From: Trichobilharzia szidati
Taxonomy: Eukaryota > Platyhelminthes > Trematoda > Strigeidida > Schistosomatidae
DNA: 64,000 nucleotides
Direction: 5' to 3'
Assembly: GCA_944472155.2 (NCBI GenBank)
Contig: OX235277.1
Span: 26,608,804-26,672,803, forward strand
The notes below the pieces were generated by a model. It was not told the origin of the DNA. It saw only the letters and a list, made by a program, of their open reading frames with translations, and made no database searches. Below are positions 39,601-44,560 of this stretch, piece after piece. The translations under genes were made by a program, and so were the position numbers. Position 1 is the stretch's first letter. Each line of letters begins with the position of its first letter.

Positions 39601-39839
39601 TTAAAGTAACTTATGGATTTCATTGACTGGTGCCATGTTTTGGTTAAGTATTGTAGTTAAGTATTAGTCTATAATCCTACAGCTGTTATAATTATTATTG
39701 TCATTTTCCTTTCTCTTCTTATCTTCTTTGAAAATCACCCGTGCCCCCCCCCCTAACAACAACAATAATGCAGGAAAAAGAACAACGCAAAGAGAAGGCG
39801 AAGAAAATGCCGAAAATGAAAATGCTCAAAATGAAATAA
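2130..39839 (+). CDS. CCDC47: CCDC47 (calumin), ER membrane PAT-complex subunit, 11 exons
   Basis: CCDC47 is a single-pass ER membrane protein. With Asterix (WDR83OS) it forms the PAT complex, which shields polar membrane helices during multipass-protein insertion at the translocon, and it also binds Ca2+. Joining the 11 exons gives about 519 residues (human is 483). Visible parts: signal peptide 1-34 (hydrophobic [15 protein letters not shown]); acidic luminal part with [10 protein letters not shown] and DDDEEFEG; membrane helix about 168-186 ([19 protein letters not shown]); cytosolic domain with [24 protein letters not shown] and the family block FSDQYSGPK (361-368); a basic coiled-coil tail from about 443 with [11 protein letters not shown] and [10 protein letters not shown]. 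All junctions keep phase. The start is the ATG at 2130; the frame is open upstream, so an earlier start cannot be excluded. The introns are full of transposons. Confidence 0.93.
2275..3927. other. Intron 1, mostly unrecognised
   Basis: Holds a 113-codon open frame on the - strand (2370-2711) containing [18 protein letters not shown], which I do not recognise. It may be a degenerate mobile-element ORF. A C9 run lies near 3670 and a tRNA B-box-like stretch near 3620-3650. No other feature seen. Confidence 0.35.
3928..4124 (+). CDS. CCDC47: CCDC47 exon 2 (acidic luminal segment)
   Basis: Acceptor TTTTTTTAG ends at 3927 and donor GTAAGT begins at 4125. It supplies two bases of the split codon and residues 49-114, a low-complexity Ser/Asp/Glu-rich stretch ending SELEIE, with the weakest conservation in the protein. 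The open frame upstream of 3928 is intronic. Confidence 0.85.
4860..5490 (-). mobile_element. Decayed RTE-like LINE fragment
   Basis: Read on the - strand it shows remains of the [15 protein letters not shown] block ([14 protein letters not shown], about 5035-5080) and, further right, the region equivalent to the SYLGSIVS and LQVNTEK blocks of the copy at 61.0-61.3 kb. Heavily mutated, in CCDC47 intron 2. Confidence 0.55.
6138..6257 (+). CDS. CCDC47: CCDC47 exon 3 (DDDEEFEG segment)
   Basis: Phase 0 at both ends, 40 codons (115-154). It carries [15 protein letters not shown], which matches the YDDEEFEG region of vertebrate CCDC47, and ends LIIAK just before the VPHHL of exon 4 (vertebrate TIVDVPAHL). 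Acceptor GCCAAG, donor GTAAGT. Confidence 0.9.
6340..6830 (-). mobile_element. LINE-B 3' end
   Basis: Matches the other LINE-B copies: 3' UTR starting near the ATAGAACTTTGCAC block, then the inverse of the SDMA/QNR, KTWHQ and LRWLGHVL coding blocks. On the - strand it follows the reverse-transcriptase remnant at 7040-7410, with a SINE-B tail wedged between. In CCDC47 intron 3. Confidence 0.7.
6838..7030 (-). mobile_element. SINE-B tail fragment inside LINE-B
   Basis: Closely matches the SINE-B tail at 58022-58207 (GCAGACTGAATTCT, GGTTGGAGGCAATCG and CTAGGTTTCGTGCTAG blocks). It separates the two parts of one LINE-B copy. Confidence 0.7.
7040..7410 (-). mobile_element. LINE-B reverse transcriptase N-terminal remnant
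   Basis: The - strand gives RT fingers/palm blocks: [20 protein letters not shown], then [20 protein letters not shown] and [17 protein letters not shown]. These are typical of LINE-type RT regions before the YADD box. The frame breaks before YADD. Confidence 0.72.
7420..7740 (-). mobile_element. LINE-B 3' end, second copy
   Basis: Matches the LINE-B 3' UTR (ATAGAACTTTGCACA, ATTGTAGCACA-like and GTTTAATGGATTATA blocks) and breaks off in the CTGGCTCAAACCAGCTGT block. It lies directly beside the previous LINE-B. Confidence 0.6.
7745..8880 (-). mobile_element. Penelope-like element, RT C-terminal part
   Basis: On the - strand, 8690-8872 has [20 protein letters not shown] and VLLDQE (PLE form LPFLDV), with YRKPTH-like remains [10 protein letters not shown]. 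8351-8608 has PPSKTTRKF-like, [20 protein letters not shown] and DIAHTPVS, the PLE segment between RT and endonuclease. Several frame breaks. Largest PLE remnant in CCDC47 intron 3. Confidence 0.72.
8870..9080 (+). mobile_element. SINE-B copy with tRNA-like head
   Basis: A-box-like GCAGTGGTTAACGTCTCTGA and B box GGTTCGAATCT (8949-8960) head the same tail found at 58208-58528. A Pol III promoter of tRNA origin is likely. The tail stops near 9080. Confidence 0.7.
9660..9990 (-). mobile_element. SINE-A copy
   Basis: Inverse of the SINE-A pattern: a tRNA-Thr-like head (AGTGGCTTAATGGT, CTTGTAAC, GGTTCGAACCC) followed by a GTACTGCTGAGG and CAGCTGTTTC tail. The B box is mutated here. Confidence 0.65.
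10360..11200 (+). mobile_element. LINE-B 3' half
   Basis: + strand remains of the LINE-B C-terminal region: [16 protein letters not shown], [20 protein letters not shown] and KTWLYHS blocks, then the 3' UTR ending with CTGGTGCACATCTGTGCAAAG. Frames are broken. In CCDC47 intron 3. Confidence 0.72.
11790..11875 (-). mobile_element. tRNA-like SINE head
   Basis: On the - strand GCGTCGGTGGCACAGTGG, an anticodon-like arm and GGGGTTCGATCCCCTGCCGA form a tRNA-like cloverleaf sequence with A and B boxes. The same motif recurs at 30065-30155, 43565-43640 and 46105-46165, so it is a dispersed SINE family rather than a single tRNA gene. Confidence 0.6.
12189..12636. repeat. Head-to-head SINE-A pair forming a ~215-bp-arm palindrome
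   Basis: The left arm (12189-12405, SINE-A -) and right arm (12418-12636, SINE-A +) are inverted copies with a 12-base spacer. Each carries the tail (GGTTGGAGGATTTCATCAT), the GTACTGGACAGCC block and the tRNA-like head. The arms differ by scattered substitutions, so the palindrome is old. The two mirrored open frames here are by-products. Confidence 0.85.
13530..14450 (+). mobile_element. LINE 3' end with A/T-rich tail
   Basis: An open frame (13640-13948) carries [20 protein letters not shown], then ILSDxSHPLH-like ([16 protein letters not shown]) and SGRGPEAY. These resemble the C-terminal segment of some flatworm LINEs after the RT domain. A pyrimidine-rich 3' UTR follows, then AATAAAGC and a (TTA)n/(TATTA)n tail at about 14428-14450. 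The clade is uncertain. Confidence 0.55.
14806..16036 (-). mobile_element. Penelope-like element (subfamily 1)
   Basis: On the - strand: [18 protein letters not shown] near 15930-15975 (RT C-terminus), [20 protein letters not shown] (15740-15805), [20 protein letters not shown] (15600-15670), then a decayed GIY-YIG region to 15213. The flank 14806-14960 matches the left inverted arm of the copy at 24.4 kb. Several frame breaks. Confidence 0.8.
16036..16200 (+). mobile_element. RTE-like LINE C-terminal end with (AAT)n tail
   Basis: Reads [24 protein letters not shown] residues, then [20 protein letters not shown] and ALCSSRN before AATAATAATAATAA. This is the 3' terminus of the RTE-like family, about 250 bp upstream of CCDC47 exon 4. 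Confidence 0.8.
16446..16620 (+). CDS. CCDC47: CCDC47 exon 4 (transmembrane helix)
   Basis: Begins [18 protein letters not shown], continues through the single membrane helix, then [20 protein letters not shown] and NFAVVG. It is separated from exon 3 by the largest intron (10.2 kb). The last base is carried into exon 5. Acceptor TTTTTTTAG, donor GTAAGT. Confidence 0.95.
16910..17480 (-). mobile_element. LINE-B 3' end
   Basis: Starts at the GTTTCAACATAGAACTTTGCAC block and runs through the 3' UTR into inverse [16 protein letters not shown] and [10 protein letters not shown] coding blocks. In CCDC47 intron 4. Confidence 0.72.
17740..17885 (+). mobile_element. SINE-B-like tRNA head fragment
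   Basis: GAATAGCCCAGTGGTAACAT, CTGACTGCAG-like and GGTTGGGATCTC blocks resemble the SINE-B head (A box intact, B box mutated). The tail GACGAATGTCGACAAACATC differs from SINE-B, so it may be a related family. Confidence 0.5.
17895..18310 (-). mobile_element. RTE-like LINE C-terminal fragment
   Basis: On the - strand: [69 protein letters not shown], and [20 protein letters not shown], ending at an (AAT)n tail near 17897-17910. One of the best-kept C-termini, with a single frame shift. Confidence 0.88.
18860..19660 (+). mobile_element. LINE-B 3' half (well-kept copy)
   Basis: Blocks in order: [60 protein letters not shown], a stop, then [40 protein letters not shown] and the 3' UTR ending near TGTGCAAAGTTCTATGTCG. 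It serves as the reference for the other LINE-B copies. In CCDC47 intron 4. Confidence 0.85.
19720..20580 (-). mobile_element. Penelope-like element (subfamily with [11 protein letters not shown] motif)
   Basis: A 117-codon - strand frame (20185-20538) reads [40 protein letters not shown] and [20 protein letters not shown]: the PLE linker followed by the GIY-YIG core (YTYIG) and its Arg. The 19720-20180 part is assigned by position only. In CCDC47 intron 4. Confidence 0.75.
20664..20724. repeat. 26-bp-stem hairpin
   Basis: GGTGCATATTCGTTGGATTC...ACTGA pairs with TCAGTAGAATCC...AATATGCACC across a 9-base loop (20690-20698), with one mismatch. It is next to the PLE remnant and may be part of its terminal region. 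Confidence 0.85.
20990..21150 (+). mobile_element. SINE-A head with 5' extension
   Basis: GTGTGAGGACAAATACTCGC, GGTCGCGCTATGTC and CCCAGTGGCTTAATGGTCTA match the cluster at 58860-58990. It breaks off just after the AGAAGGTCCTG part of the tRNA-like head. Confidence 0.7.
21150..21340 (-). mobile_element. LINE-B internal fragment
   Basis: Contains inverse LINE-B sequence corresponding to [14 protein letters not shown] and GRVYCS (CACAGCCATAAAGGAG-like, ACACACGTCCTTTGGTC). Directly joined to the SINE-A head. Confidence 0.65.
21769..21950 (+). CDS. CCDC47: CCDC47 exon 5 (cytosolic domain)
   Basis: Completes the split Gly codon and reads [11 protein letters not shown], then [20 protein letters not shown] and the LRLVRRQ block. 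This is very close to the vertebrate ENEHIYNLWCSGRV region. Residues 213-273; donor GTAAGT at 21951. Confidence 0.95.
22070..22500 (-). mobile_element. RTE-like LINE C-terminal fragment
   Basis: Inverse RTE-like 3' end: starts CCTTTTGCATTCTGAATGG (3' end), then equivalents of the WRR, GHTLR (CCAGCGTGTGTCCGGTTCAT) and LLLYGSE (GATCCATACTAGAAG) blocks. More diverged than the copy at 18 kb. In CCDC47 intron 5. Confidence 0.65.
22501..23973. other. Rest of intron 5, unassigned
   Basis: Includes a tRNA-like B-box stretch near 22880-22930 (GTTCAACTCCCGACTGATGC, as at 60350) and a possible dispersed repeat at about 23300-23700 with no family assigned. Nothing else recognised. Confidence 0.35.
23974..24183 (+). 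CDS. CCDC47: CCDC47 exon 6 (cytosolic domain)
   Basis: 70 codons in phase 0 at both ends (274-343): [20 protein letters not shown], then [13 protein letters not shown] and [14 protein letters not shown]. The matching vertebrate segment has IKVTMNDEDMDTYVFAVG. Acceptor CCTATAG, donor GTAAGT. Confidence 0.95.
24415..25766 (-). mobile_element. Penelope-like element (subfamily 1) bounded by inverted repeats
   Basis: - strand residues include [40 protein letters not shown] and ASKPTNSL, the PLE linker, with a degraded endonuclease to about 24800. The left flank (24450-24566) and right flank (25650-25763) are inverted copies (CATGTTTCGAGCACAATC against its complement). The copy lies in CCDC47 intron 6. 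Confidence 0.82.
26215..26300 (+). CDS. CCDC47: CCDC47 exon 7 (FSDQYSGPK block)
   Basis: 86-base exon too short for simple ORF finding. It reads [20 protein letters not shown] then YSGPKPPQ, the most recognisable CCDC47 signature. It ends with two bases (GA) of a codon finished by exon 8. Acceptor TTTTTGTAG, donor GTAAGT. Confidence 0.94.
26610..27115 (-). mobile_element. RTE-like LINE fragment
   Basis: - strand shows [40 protein letters not shown] (frame-shifted) and equivalents of ILLYGSE and GKAKxTFISLxS upstream. In CCDC47 intron 7. Confidence 0.75.
27770..28110 (-). mobile_element. Diverged SINE-A copy
   Basis: Shows the inverse SINE-A order: GCACTGGACAGCTGTTCCCT, CTCTTCAGCGCTGTGTACCC, and GGTTACAAGGAGAAG near a mutated tRNA-like head. 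It ends about 200 bp before CCDC47 exon 8. Confidence 0.5.
28319..28380 (+). CDS. CCDC47: CCDC47 exon 8 (62-base microexon-like)
   Basis: Small exon placed by homology: [20 protein letters not shown] matches the vertebrate LPDTKRTLLFTF stretch. The acceptor is TATCAAG at 28312-28318. The exon takes one base to finish the exon 7 codon and leaves one base for exon 9. Donor GTAAGT at 28381. Confidence 0.88.
28600..29400 (-). mobile_element. LINE-B 3' half
   Basis: 3' UTR from GATTTCAACGTAGAGCTTTG through GGACCCCAACCAGTCAGGAA, then inverse LRWLGHVL and FDHR blocks and the GCCATAAAGGAGGAC (LLYG) block. In CCDC47 intron 8. Confidence 0.75.
29459..29527. repeat. (AT)n microsatellite
   Basis: About 69 bases of alternating AT with one TG interruption (near 29475), in CCDC47 intron 8. 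Confidence 0.98.
29815..29963 (+). CDS. CCDC47: CCDC47 exon 9
   Basis: Starts [12 protein letters not shown], passes a Ser/Thr-rich insert, then [19 protein letters not shown], matching the vertebrate [20 protein letters not shown] helix. Residues 393-442; donor GTAAGT at 29964. Confidence 0.92.
30065..30155 (-). mobile_element. tRNA-like SINE head
   Basis: On the - strand, GTAGGTGGCACAGCGGTAGA, GTGCTCGCCGACCAAGC and GGTCCGGTTTTCGATCC give A and B boxes of the same tRNA-like family as 11790-11875. Confidence 0.55.
30161..31042 (+). mobile_element. Penelope-like GIY-YIG fragment bounded by ~150-bp inverted repeats
   Basis: The core 30370-30740 reads, with frame breaks, [32 protein letters not shown], a HLIDT-like block and FVQP-like end: the C-terminal GIY-YIG endonuclease of PLEs. 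The left arm 30161-30310 and right arm 30894-31042 are inverted copies (AAAGTCATCAAAACATCAAT against its complement). In CCDC47 intron 9. Confidence 0.8.
31105..31810 (-). mobile_element. LINE-B 3' half
   Basis: Runs from TTTTCGACATAGAACTTTGC through the 3' UTR and inverse [25 protein letters not shown] and FDH(W)CLRSIS blocks to the GCAGTACACACGCCCT block. About 90% alike by eye to the copies at 18.9 kb and 36.9 kb. Confidence 0.8.
31900..33645 (+). mobile_element. Longest RTE-like LINE copy, with (TAA)15 tail
   Basis: Order of blocks: [20 protein letters not shown] (RT block 1), [40 protein letters not shown], [13 protein letters not shown], [13 protein letters not shown], [30 protein letters not shown], and C-terminal [12 protein letters not shown] and LCSSRN-like remains, ending in (TAA)n at 33599-33643. 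Several frame breaks, no catalytic YADD seen. In CCDC47 intron 9. Confidence 0.85.
33599..33643. repeat. (TAA)15 microsatellite, RTE-like LINE tail
   Basis: Fifteen uninterrupted TAA units directly after the end of the LINE. RTE-clade LINEs commonly end in short tandem repeats rather than poly(A). Confidence 0.95.
33935..34980 (-). mobile_element. LINE-B copy reaching the YADD reverse transcriptase box
   Basis: Beyond the usual 3' half this copy continues upstream (- strand 34980 to 34700): [12 protein letters not shown] near 34945-34965, then [20 protein letters not shown] and [19 protein letters not shown]. It shows that LINE-B has a standard RT catalytic box followed by the KCK...YLGS block. 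Frame breaks present. Confidence 0.78.
34985..35200 (-). mobile_element. LINE-B 3' UTR fragment
   Basis: GATTTAATGGAGAACGCTGT, CAACAGTCTCCAGTCATTAG and TTCTAGAACCAACCC resemble the LINE-B 3' region found at 7580-7700. Just upstream of CCDC47 exon 10. Confidence 0.45.
35355..35522 (+). CDS. CCDC47: CCDC47 exon 10 (basic coiled coil)
   Basis: 56 codons (443-498): [33 protein letters not shown], and [17 protein letters not shown]. It is highly charged and helix-forming and matches vertebrate LTHVQRQEAAQSRREEKK and NEEDPEKQRRLEE. Acceptor GTTTAG, donor GTAATT. Confidence 0.95.
35705..35850. repeat. SINE-A tail fragments, partly palindromic
   Basis: CGGTTAGAGAACCATCGGAA is followed by its approximate inverse near CTCTAACCGTTATCAGCTCA, both from the SINE-A tail. 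Confidence 0.55.
35851..36930. other. Intron 10 stretch, unassigned
   Basis: No coding sequence recognised. Possible dispersed repeat at about 36150-36560, and a SINE-A tail scrap at about 36845-36930 (GATTTGATTGGTTTCAGGAT). Confidence 0.35.
36940..37700 (-). mobile_element. LINE-B 3' half
   Basis: Starts at a (GGTC)n-like edge and TTTTCGACATAGAACTTTGC, then 3' UTR and inverse coding blocks up to the GTATAGTCGGATATCGCGTC region (RRDIRLS). In CCDC47 intron 10. Confidence 0.8.
37715..37930 (-). mobile_element. SINE-A copy
   Basis: Inverse SINE-A with AGTTACAAGGCGAGCTCGTA and the 5' extension GGTATTTGTCCTCATACCCG. Directly next to LINE-B. Confidence 0.65.
38155..38770 (+). mobile_element. Penelope-like GIY-YIG scrap bounded by ~100-bp inverted repeats
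   Basis: The core near 38555-38655 reads [17 protein letters not shown], the GIY-YIG start of PLEs. The left arm 38155-38262 (TAGTGAATGAATGAATGAAT, GTTTAAATAACATCGAATCA) and right arm 38661-38770 are inverted copies. The RT part is absent. Confidence 0.75.
38793..39040. repeat. SINE-A head between ~80-bp inverted repeats
   Basis: Left arm 38793-38870 (TTTTTACGAGTTTGACCACG, GTACTGGACAGCTGTTTCAT) and right arm 38961-39040 are inverted copies. The spacer holds a tRNA-like SINE-A head (CGGCTGAATGGTATACGAGC, CTTGTAACC, GGTTCAGACTC). Confidence 0.82.
39270..39660 (-). mobile_element. LINE-B 3' UTR fragment
   Basis: Starts GTTTTCGACATAGAATTTTTC, matches the LINE-B 3' UTR and ends at inverse KTWHQ (GACTGGTGCCATGTTTTGGT). 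It lies about 110 bp before the last CCDC47 exon. Confidence 0.7.
39774..39839 (+). CDS. CCDC47: CCDC47 terminal exon 11
   Basis: Acceptor ATAATGCAG ends at 39773. The exon reads [20 protein letters not shown] then K and stop TAA at 39837-39839, matching the vertebrate KKLEKKQMKMKQIKVKAM tail. A longer open frame overlapping here (39698-39913, Asn/Pro-rich) is in the wrong frame for the family and was set aside. Confidence 0.92.
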   Translation, partial: EKEQRKEKAKKMPKMKMLKMK

Positions 39840-41740
39840 TCAGTGGAATTGTATTCGCCTATTTCCTGCCGCCCTTGCCTCCCACCCCCCCAGTCACCTC
39901 CCCCTTTAACTAGCAACAACATGAAGAATGTGTCTGTTAGCCCGTGCGCACCTATACGTGCGTATGATGTTCACACCTAGTCGTTTCTACACTTTTTCTA
40001 TTCTGCCCTGATTATTCTTTCACCAGCAGTGATGCGGAGTGTTTCCTTTTCTCTCTTTTGTGTTATGTTATTAAGTCATTTGTGCGTATGTGCGACTGTG
40101 TGTTTGTGTTTGTGTGGTATTTCTCTATTTTGTTTTATCTTATAATGCGTATGTCTTTGATTAACGTGTACACTTGATCTCCCCCACTTACTGTGATGCT
40201 CTATGCTTCCTTCAAGCTTATCTAAATTATTCCCTTCCCCTTATCCTTGCCTTTTCCCTATCTTTTGTTTGTGTGTGTATGTATGTGTGTATGTGTGTAC
40301 ATGCCTAGTCCGTCATTAGTGTCCAACCAACTTGGTGACTACTGGTTCTCAAATCCTACTGCACCTACTTAAAAGGTGGTTTTAAGTGGTACAACCAAAG
40401 CCGTAGTATCCACTTCATCCCTCATACACACGCACACACACACACAAACATACTTGAGGTATGGCTCATTGGTTCACACTGTAAACTCTTTCACAACATC
40501 TGTTGAAAACTTCACTCTACATGTGTACATATTATACCCCATGGACAGGAGGTAGTGTTACTATTTTAAAGGGATAGTAATGTAGTCCTATTGTCCTTTC
40601 ATATACATATATACATATTTACAAGTTTTCCCTATGTGTGGTGTGGTGTGTGCGTGAGTGTGTGTGTGTGTGCATTTTGTATTCTTCATTTCATTTCCCT
40701 TGTGTGTGTGTATGTGTGTGTTATAACGATTCATATACATGCATAATCTTCGTAATGTACTTATTAGTACTCTTAGTCACACACCCACGCACCCAGTAGC
40801 CAAATTCTTATATATTCGTTATGTTGAAATCCCTATTTGATTTTTTGACTGACTGATGACGATTTGAAGTGTATATTCTTGTTTGGTCACGAGGTTTTGC
40901 GCATGCACAGAAGATGCAGTCAATCGTCGTGACATAAGACATGTGTCACGTGTTCTCTATGCAAAAATGTATTGTTATAATGAAATATATACATATATTT
41001 ATTTATTTATAATATAGTTTAAGTTTGTAGACTGTTTCCTGTTCTCTTCTGCTTTTGTATTTTGCAAACGCTACTTGTTTGAACGATGGTGTTTTGTCTA
41101 GCTTGAGATTCATCAGTTGGATATATATATATATATTTGCATTCCAATGAGTTTTGGAGCTTGAGAGAGAGAGAGAGATTATGCAGGAGTTCAGTAAAGA
41201 TATGTGGTTTTGGAAATTCATAAGGTAAAACACAGTTTTTTGTTCAATGGGGAAATCTTTCTTTTTCGATGGCTTCATTTCCAACCAGCTGTACAGTAGT
41301 CGTATTTATATTACGGAAACAGAAGGCATTAAGTGGCAGCACTAGAAATTGCTCAGTAGTTAACATTGCACATATGATAAGAATAAAGATAATTAAATTG
41401 ATGTACTAATGGGGTGGGGGTGGAGTTGAAGTGAATGAATTAAAGATAACTAAATAAGTGAATTGGGGTTAAGATTTTACAATTGTTGGTCAAGTGTTGT
41501 CTAAACAATTAATAGTACCACAATGATAAAAGGGTAAAGATGGCGAAGATGAAGTGAAGTGGAATGAATTCAAATGTTAAAATAGAATAAAATAAGAGAA
41601 CATTACTATGACCAAGGTAAAGAAAGGGGTTTACATAGCGTTTTTGAATACATTATTTAGGTTTATGTTCACGTATAGCTAGAACTTTGGCTATGCATAA
41701 TTGTAGAAAACGTAAGCTCTTGGAGTGATTGGATGTAGTC
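39840..41740. other. CCDC47 3' flank and probable 3' UTR, TG-rich
   Basis: No gene recognised. It contains (CA/TG)-rich stretches near 40267-40310, 40425-40446 and 40626-40720, a (TA) run near 41121-41137 and a (GA)8 run near 41164-41180. Several AATAAA-like hexamers occur (for example near 41384 and 41757), but none can be chosen as the CCDC47 poly(A) signal. A 93-codon - strand frame (41003-41284) includes simple repeat and is not supported. Confidence 0.4.
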
Positions 41741-42570
41741 CTGTAAATAACTATGAAGAATAAATTACACGGAGCTGAACGACCTGTTTCCAGAAGGTGT
41801 TCACCAATTGAAGACTGTCGTCCTTTACTCACCTTTCATTAACAAAACCGAGCAGTGTTCAGCTACGTGTTTATGCAGAACACGCTTACAACGTCCAATG
41901 TGATCAGCTCTACATAAGCATGTGAATGAGTATATGCACATAGAGGTGGACATAAGCGGTAATTTATCCATTCACGCATTGTCGAATCATATTTCGTCTG
42001 GTAAATACTAAATGTAAGTCAGCTGCATAAAAAGAGCGTTTAATAAATTTAGATAAATGACTTGTAATTACTTCAGGAATACTGTCACCTTTGAAAGCCA
42101 AACAGTGTCTTCTTCGACACTGTGATTTGGCTGGGGACGGTTTCTCTCTCTCGATGTTCCTGTCGATAAACCTAGGATATACATTATTTCAGAGAGTTTT
42201 ATGAAGGCTTTCTAAGTCGATCGTATCTAAAGGTTAAATTTTCCGAACGGATAAGACTTCTTCTACCTAGAGGTATCCAACTGTTGAAGTTAGTGTACTG
42301 ATCTGTAAATGATGGCAATCGGTTCGTCGACATTTTAACGTGTTGTTCTCTCTTCTATCGGGCATCACATTTAAGAAGTGAAATGCGGAATTCGACTCTT
42401 CTTCGATAGTGAAAAGCATCGATGGGTGAGGACCATAAAATGTTTCAAGAAGTTCGGCAGTTGAACAGCTGTCGTTACAAATGATGAAGGTATCGTCAGT
42501 ATATCGCTTATAGTTGTTGAGAAAAAAAATCCTTTCTGAACAATTTCTTGTTTTCTGTCTCTTACTCTAA
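41740..42570 (-). mobile_element. Penelope-like element with RT catalytic box
   Basis: On the - strand, 42340-42525 reads RYTDDTFIICN, then LLETFYGPHPSMLFTIEEES and FHFLNV: the PLE RT catalytic box (usual form RYVDD) and the block that follows it. Farther down (41860-41960) CRADHIGRCKRVLHK and AEHCSVLLMKG resemble the GIY-YIG domain. Broken frames. Confidence 0.78.
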
Positions 42571-43122
42571 ATCTCTTGGTGAGTTATTTTTATGATCTCA
42601 GATATTTGTACAGAAAAAAGACATTCACTGAAATACTGTTCCAACGGTATTCCTTTTTTGTGATCACTTATGCAGCAATAGTTTGAAATACCAGTGTGTA
42701 GCGTGTGCAATTAATAAGTATTGGTAAGCAGTATGCTGTGTATGCATATGTTGATGTTCTCTGCAAGAATATAGAGAATGGTGGGCTGGGCGGTGATGGA
42801 TTAGGTTGAGATGATGTTTAATAAAAGAAGCGATATAGAAAGCGTGAAAGGGAAGGAAAAACGAAGAAGCTGTGTGAATTGTTAATTTTAATGTAAGGTT
42901 TCTATGTATATTGTCATCAGTCAAATACACCAGCCTGACACCAAACACAACTGTGATCTGGTTTTACATGGGAGTATACACACATGGAAATTACTGACCG
43001 TCTGCACATCCATGTGGAGCTCATTGACCTAGAAACTAGACTTTCAGTCAAATTAGACCATGGTTTTAAGCCCCCTGCCGCCATCTAACTTAATTCAGCC
43101 TGATTGGGTAACCGAGTAGTAC

Positions 43123-43441
43123 TGTAACAACAGAAGACAAGGGCCAGGCAACAGATCAGTTTTATTACGAAAACCAACAGGTATTTATATGTATTTTACG
43201 TACATTAATAGGCTTCTGCCCGCAGAAAGAAGGCGGTCTTCTGATTGGTTGTTTGCACACAAACGCAGCCTTCTGCTTTCTCGTTTTCGATGTTTCTCGG
43301 AAATGCGAGCCACTTGTCTGCGAATCATATTTGTCCACGTCAAGGTCAGCTGTGATTGATCGTTGAATCAGCCTAGATTAATTTCTACCAATCAGCGTAG
43401 ATCAATGTCTACCAATTGCCTAGCAGCTTGCTCTCACCACA
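43123..43441 (-). mobile_element. Probable solo LTR
   Basis: 319 bp with TG...CA ends (on the - strand TGTGGTGAGAGC to GTTGTTACA), flanked by a perfect 4-bp direct repeat GTAC (43119-43122, 43442-43445). An AATAAAA signal on the - strand lies near the 3' end. No internal coding sequence is nearby. Confidence 0.6.
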
Positions 43442-43564
43442 GTACTACCAGCTCGTCATACAATATGTTCAGCGCATAATAACAATAATAGCTTGATTCT
43501 TGATAGTGTTTATGTAATGCTCAGATTTTTGAGTGGAGTTTATTGCATGTTATTTTCTCTTCGT

Positions 43565-43640
43565 ACAGGAACTAGCGTCGGTAGCGCAGAGGTAGAATGC
43601 TTGCCAACCACGCGTGTGGTCCCAGGTTCGATTCCCGGCC
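43565..43640 (+). mobile_element. tRNA-Gly-like SINE head or tRNA pseudogene
   Basis: GCGTCGGTAGCGCAGAGGTA, anticodon arm region with CTTGCCAACC, and GGTTCGATTCCCGGCCGAC match tRNA-Gly(GCC) closely, with one acceptor-stem mismatch and extra bases in the anticodon stem. Similar heads elsewhere in the window favour a SINE. Confidence 0.6.
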
Positions 43641-43699
43641 GACTCACTCCTTTACCTCAGTAAGCTAGTAATAGGACTGGTAAGGAAGGACAGTTGGGC

Positions 43700-44560
43700 A
43701 TGAGGCTAGCAACCCCATCCTGTAAAAATAAACACTACTTCTACAGAAACTTCAAGCCTCTAGCTCGAAGCCCTGTGTTCCTCTGGGGAACGTGAAGGAA
43801 TAAAAAAAAACAGGACCTTCAAACAAAATATTAATTGACTGTAAGTTGCGAGACGCAGCTCTGTCTAACTTGAAGCGCAAACCAATCCATTATGATATTT
43901 CTTCTTTGTCTCCTTCAGAAAATGGACGACATTTAATTAAAAGTCAATTATAGAAATTTTGGGAGTACTTTTTGAGATCCAAGATCATAACTTAGGAACA
44001 GTTATCTCATGTATTCGGATACGTTATAATAATAATAACAGTAATAATAGGTTTATTCTGCGTTTACATAATACAGAATTTTCAGCCAATCCTATTACAA
44101 GGTGTGTACTCCTTGTGCAGAATCTTCAAATACCATAAAAATAATCGATCATATTTCATCTGAAACAATATTGTTCCCCTCAAAGCTTGCTCCAGTACTG
44201 CTTCACAATGCTCTTCCTCCATTTCTTATGAAAAATTCTCAGAGATATGCAGAAACTTATTTGAAATAGTGTGGGCGTATGAATGGTGATAGGAGCACTT
44301 AGATCATTTAAACAATATGATACGGAGTAAACGCGATGTATTTTGATGGAGAGAAAATTTAGGTAGCCCGGTGATTTAAACCGACCGCCGTCTACTAGGA
44401 GGAAAATGCTTTTTCTCAAGTTTATTAGAAACTTAGGAATCAGCAGGTAAATACTCACTAGAGTGCATAATACCATTAAACGTCACATTTTAGTAGATCA
44501 AAACAAAGTGAACAAGAGAAATTATATCGGTAATATGTTGATGGAGATTTTTGGTAGCTC
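43700..44560. other. Unassigned stretch
   Basis: No gene or element identified. A 98-codon - strand frame (44180-44476) has no recognisable motif or splice context. Confidence 0.3.

Noticed and set aside
39698..39913. Longest open frame over the last CCDC47 exon (Asn/Pro-rich)
   Set aside because: The family tail ([16 protein letters not shown]) is in another frame that splices in phase from exon 10.
41003..41284. 93-codon - strand frame downstream of CCDC47
   Set aside because: Runs through (TA)n and (GA)n simple repeats and lacks any known motif.
40930..41400. CCDC47 polyadenylation signal
   Set aside because: Several AATAAA-like hexamers occur in AT-rich sequence and none has a distinctive downstream element, so no site was called.
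42664..42948. 94-codon - strand frame with many His residues
   Set aside because: No domain, no splice signals of note, and it directly follows a PLE remnant.
43565..43640. Functional tRNA-Gly gene
   Set aside because: Acceptor-stem mismatch, irregular anticodon stem and several related heads elsewhere in the window favour a SINE or pseudogene.
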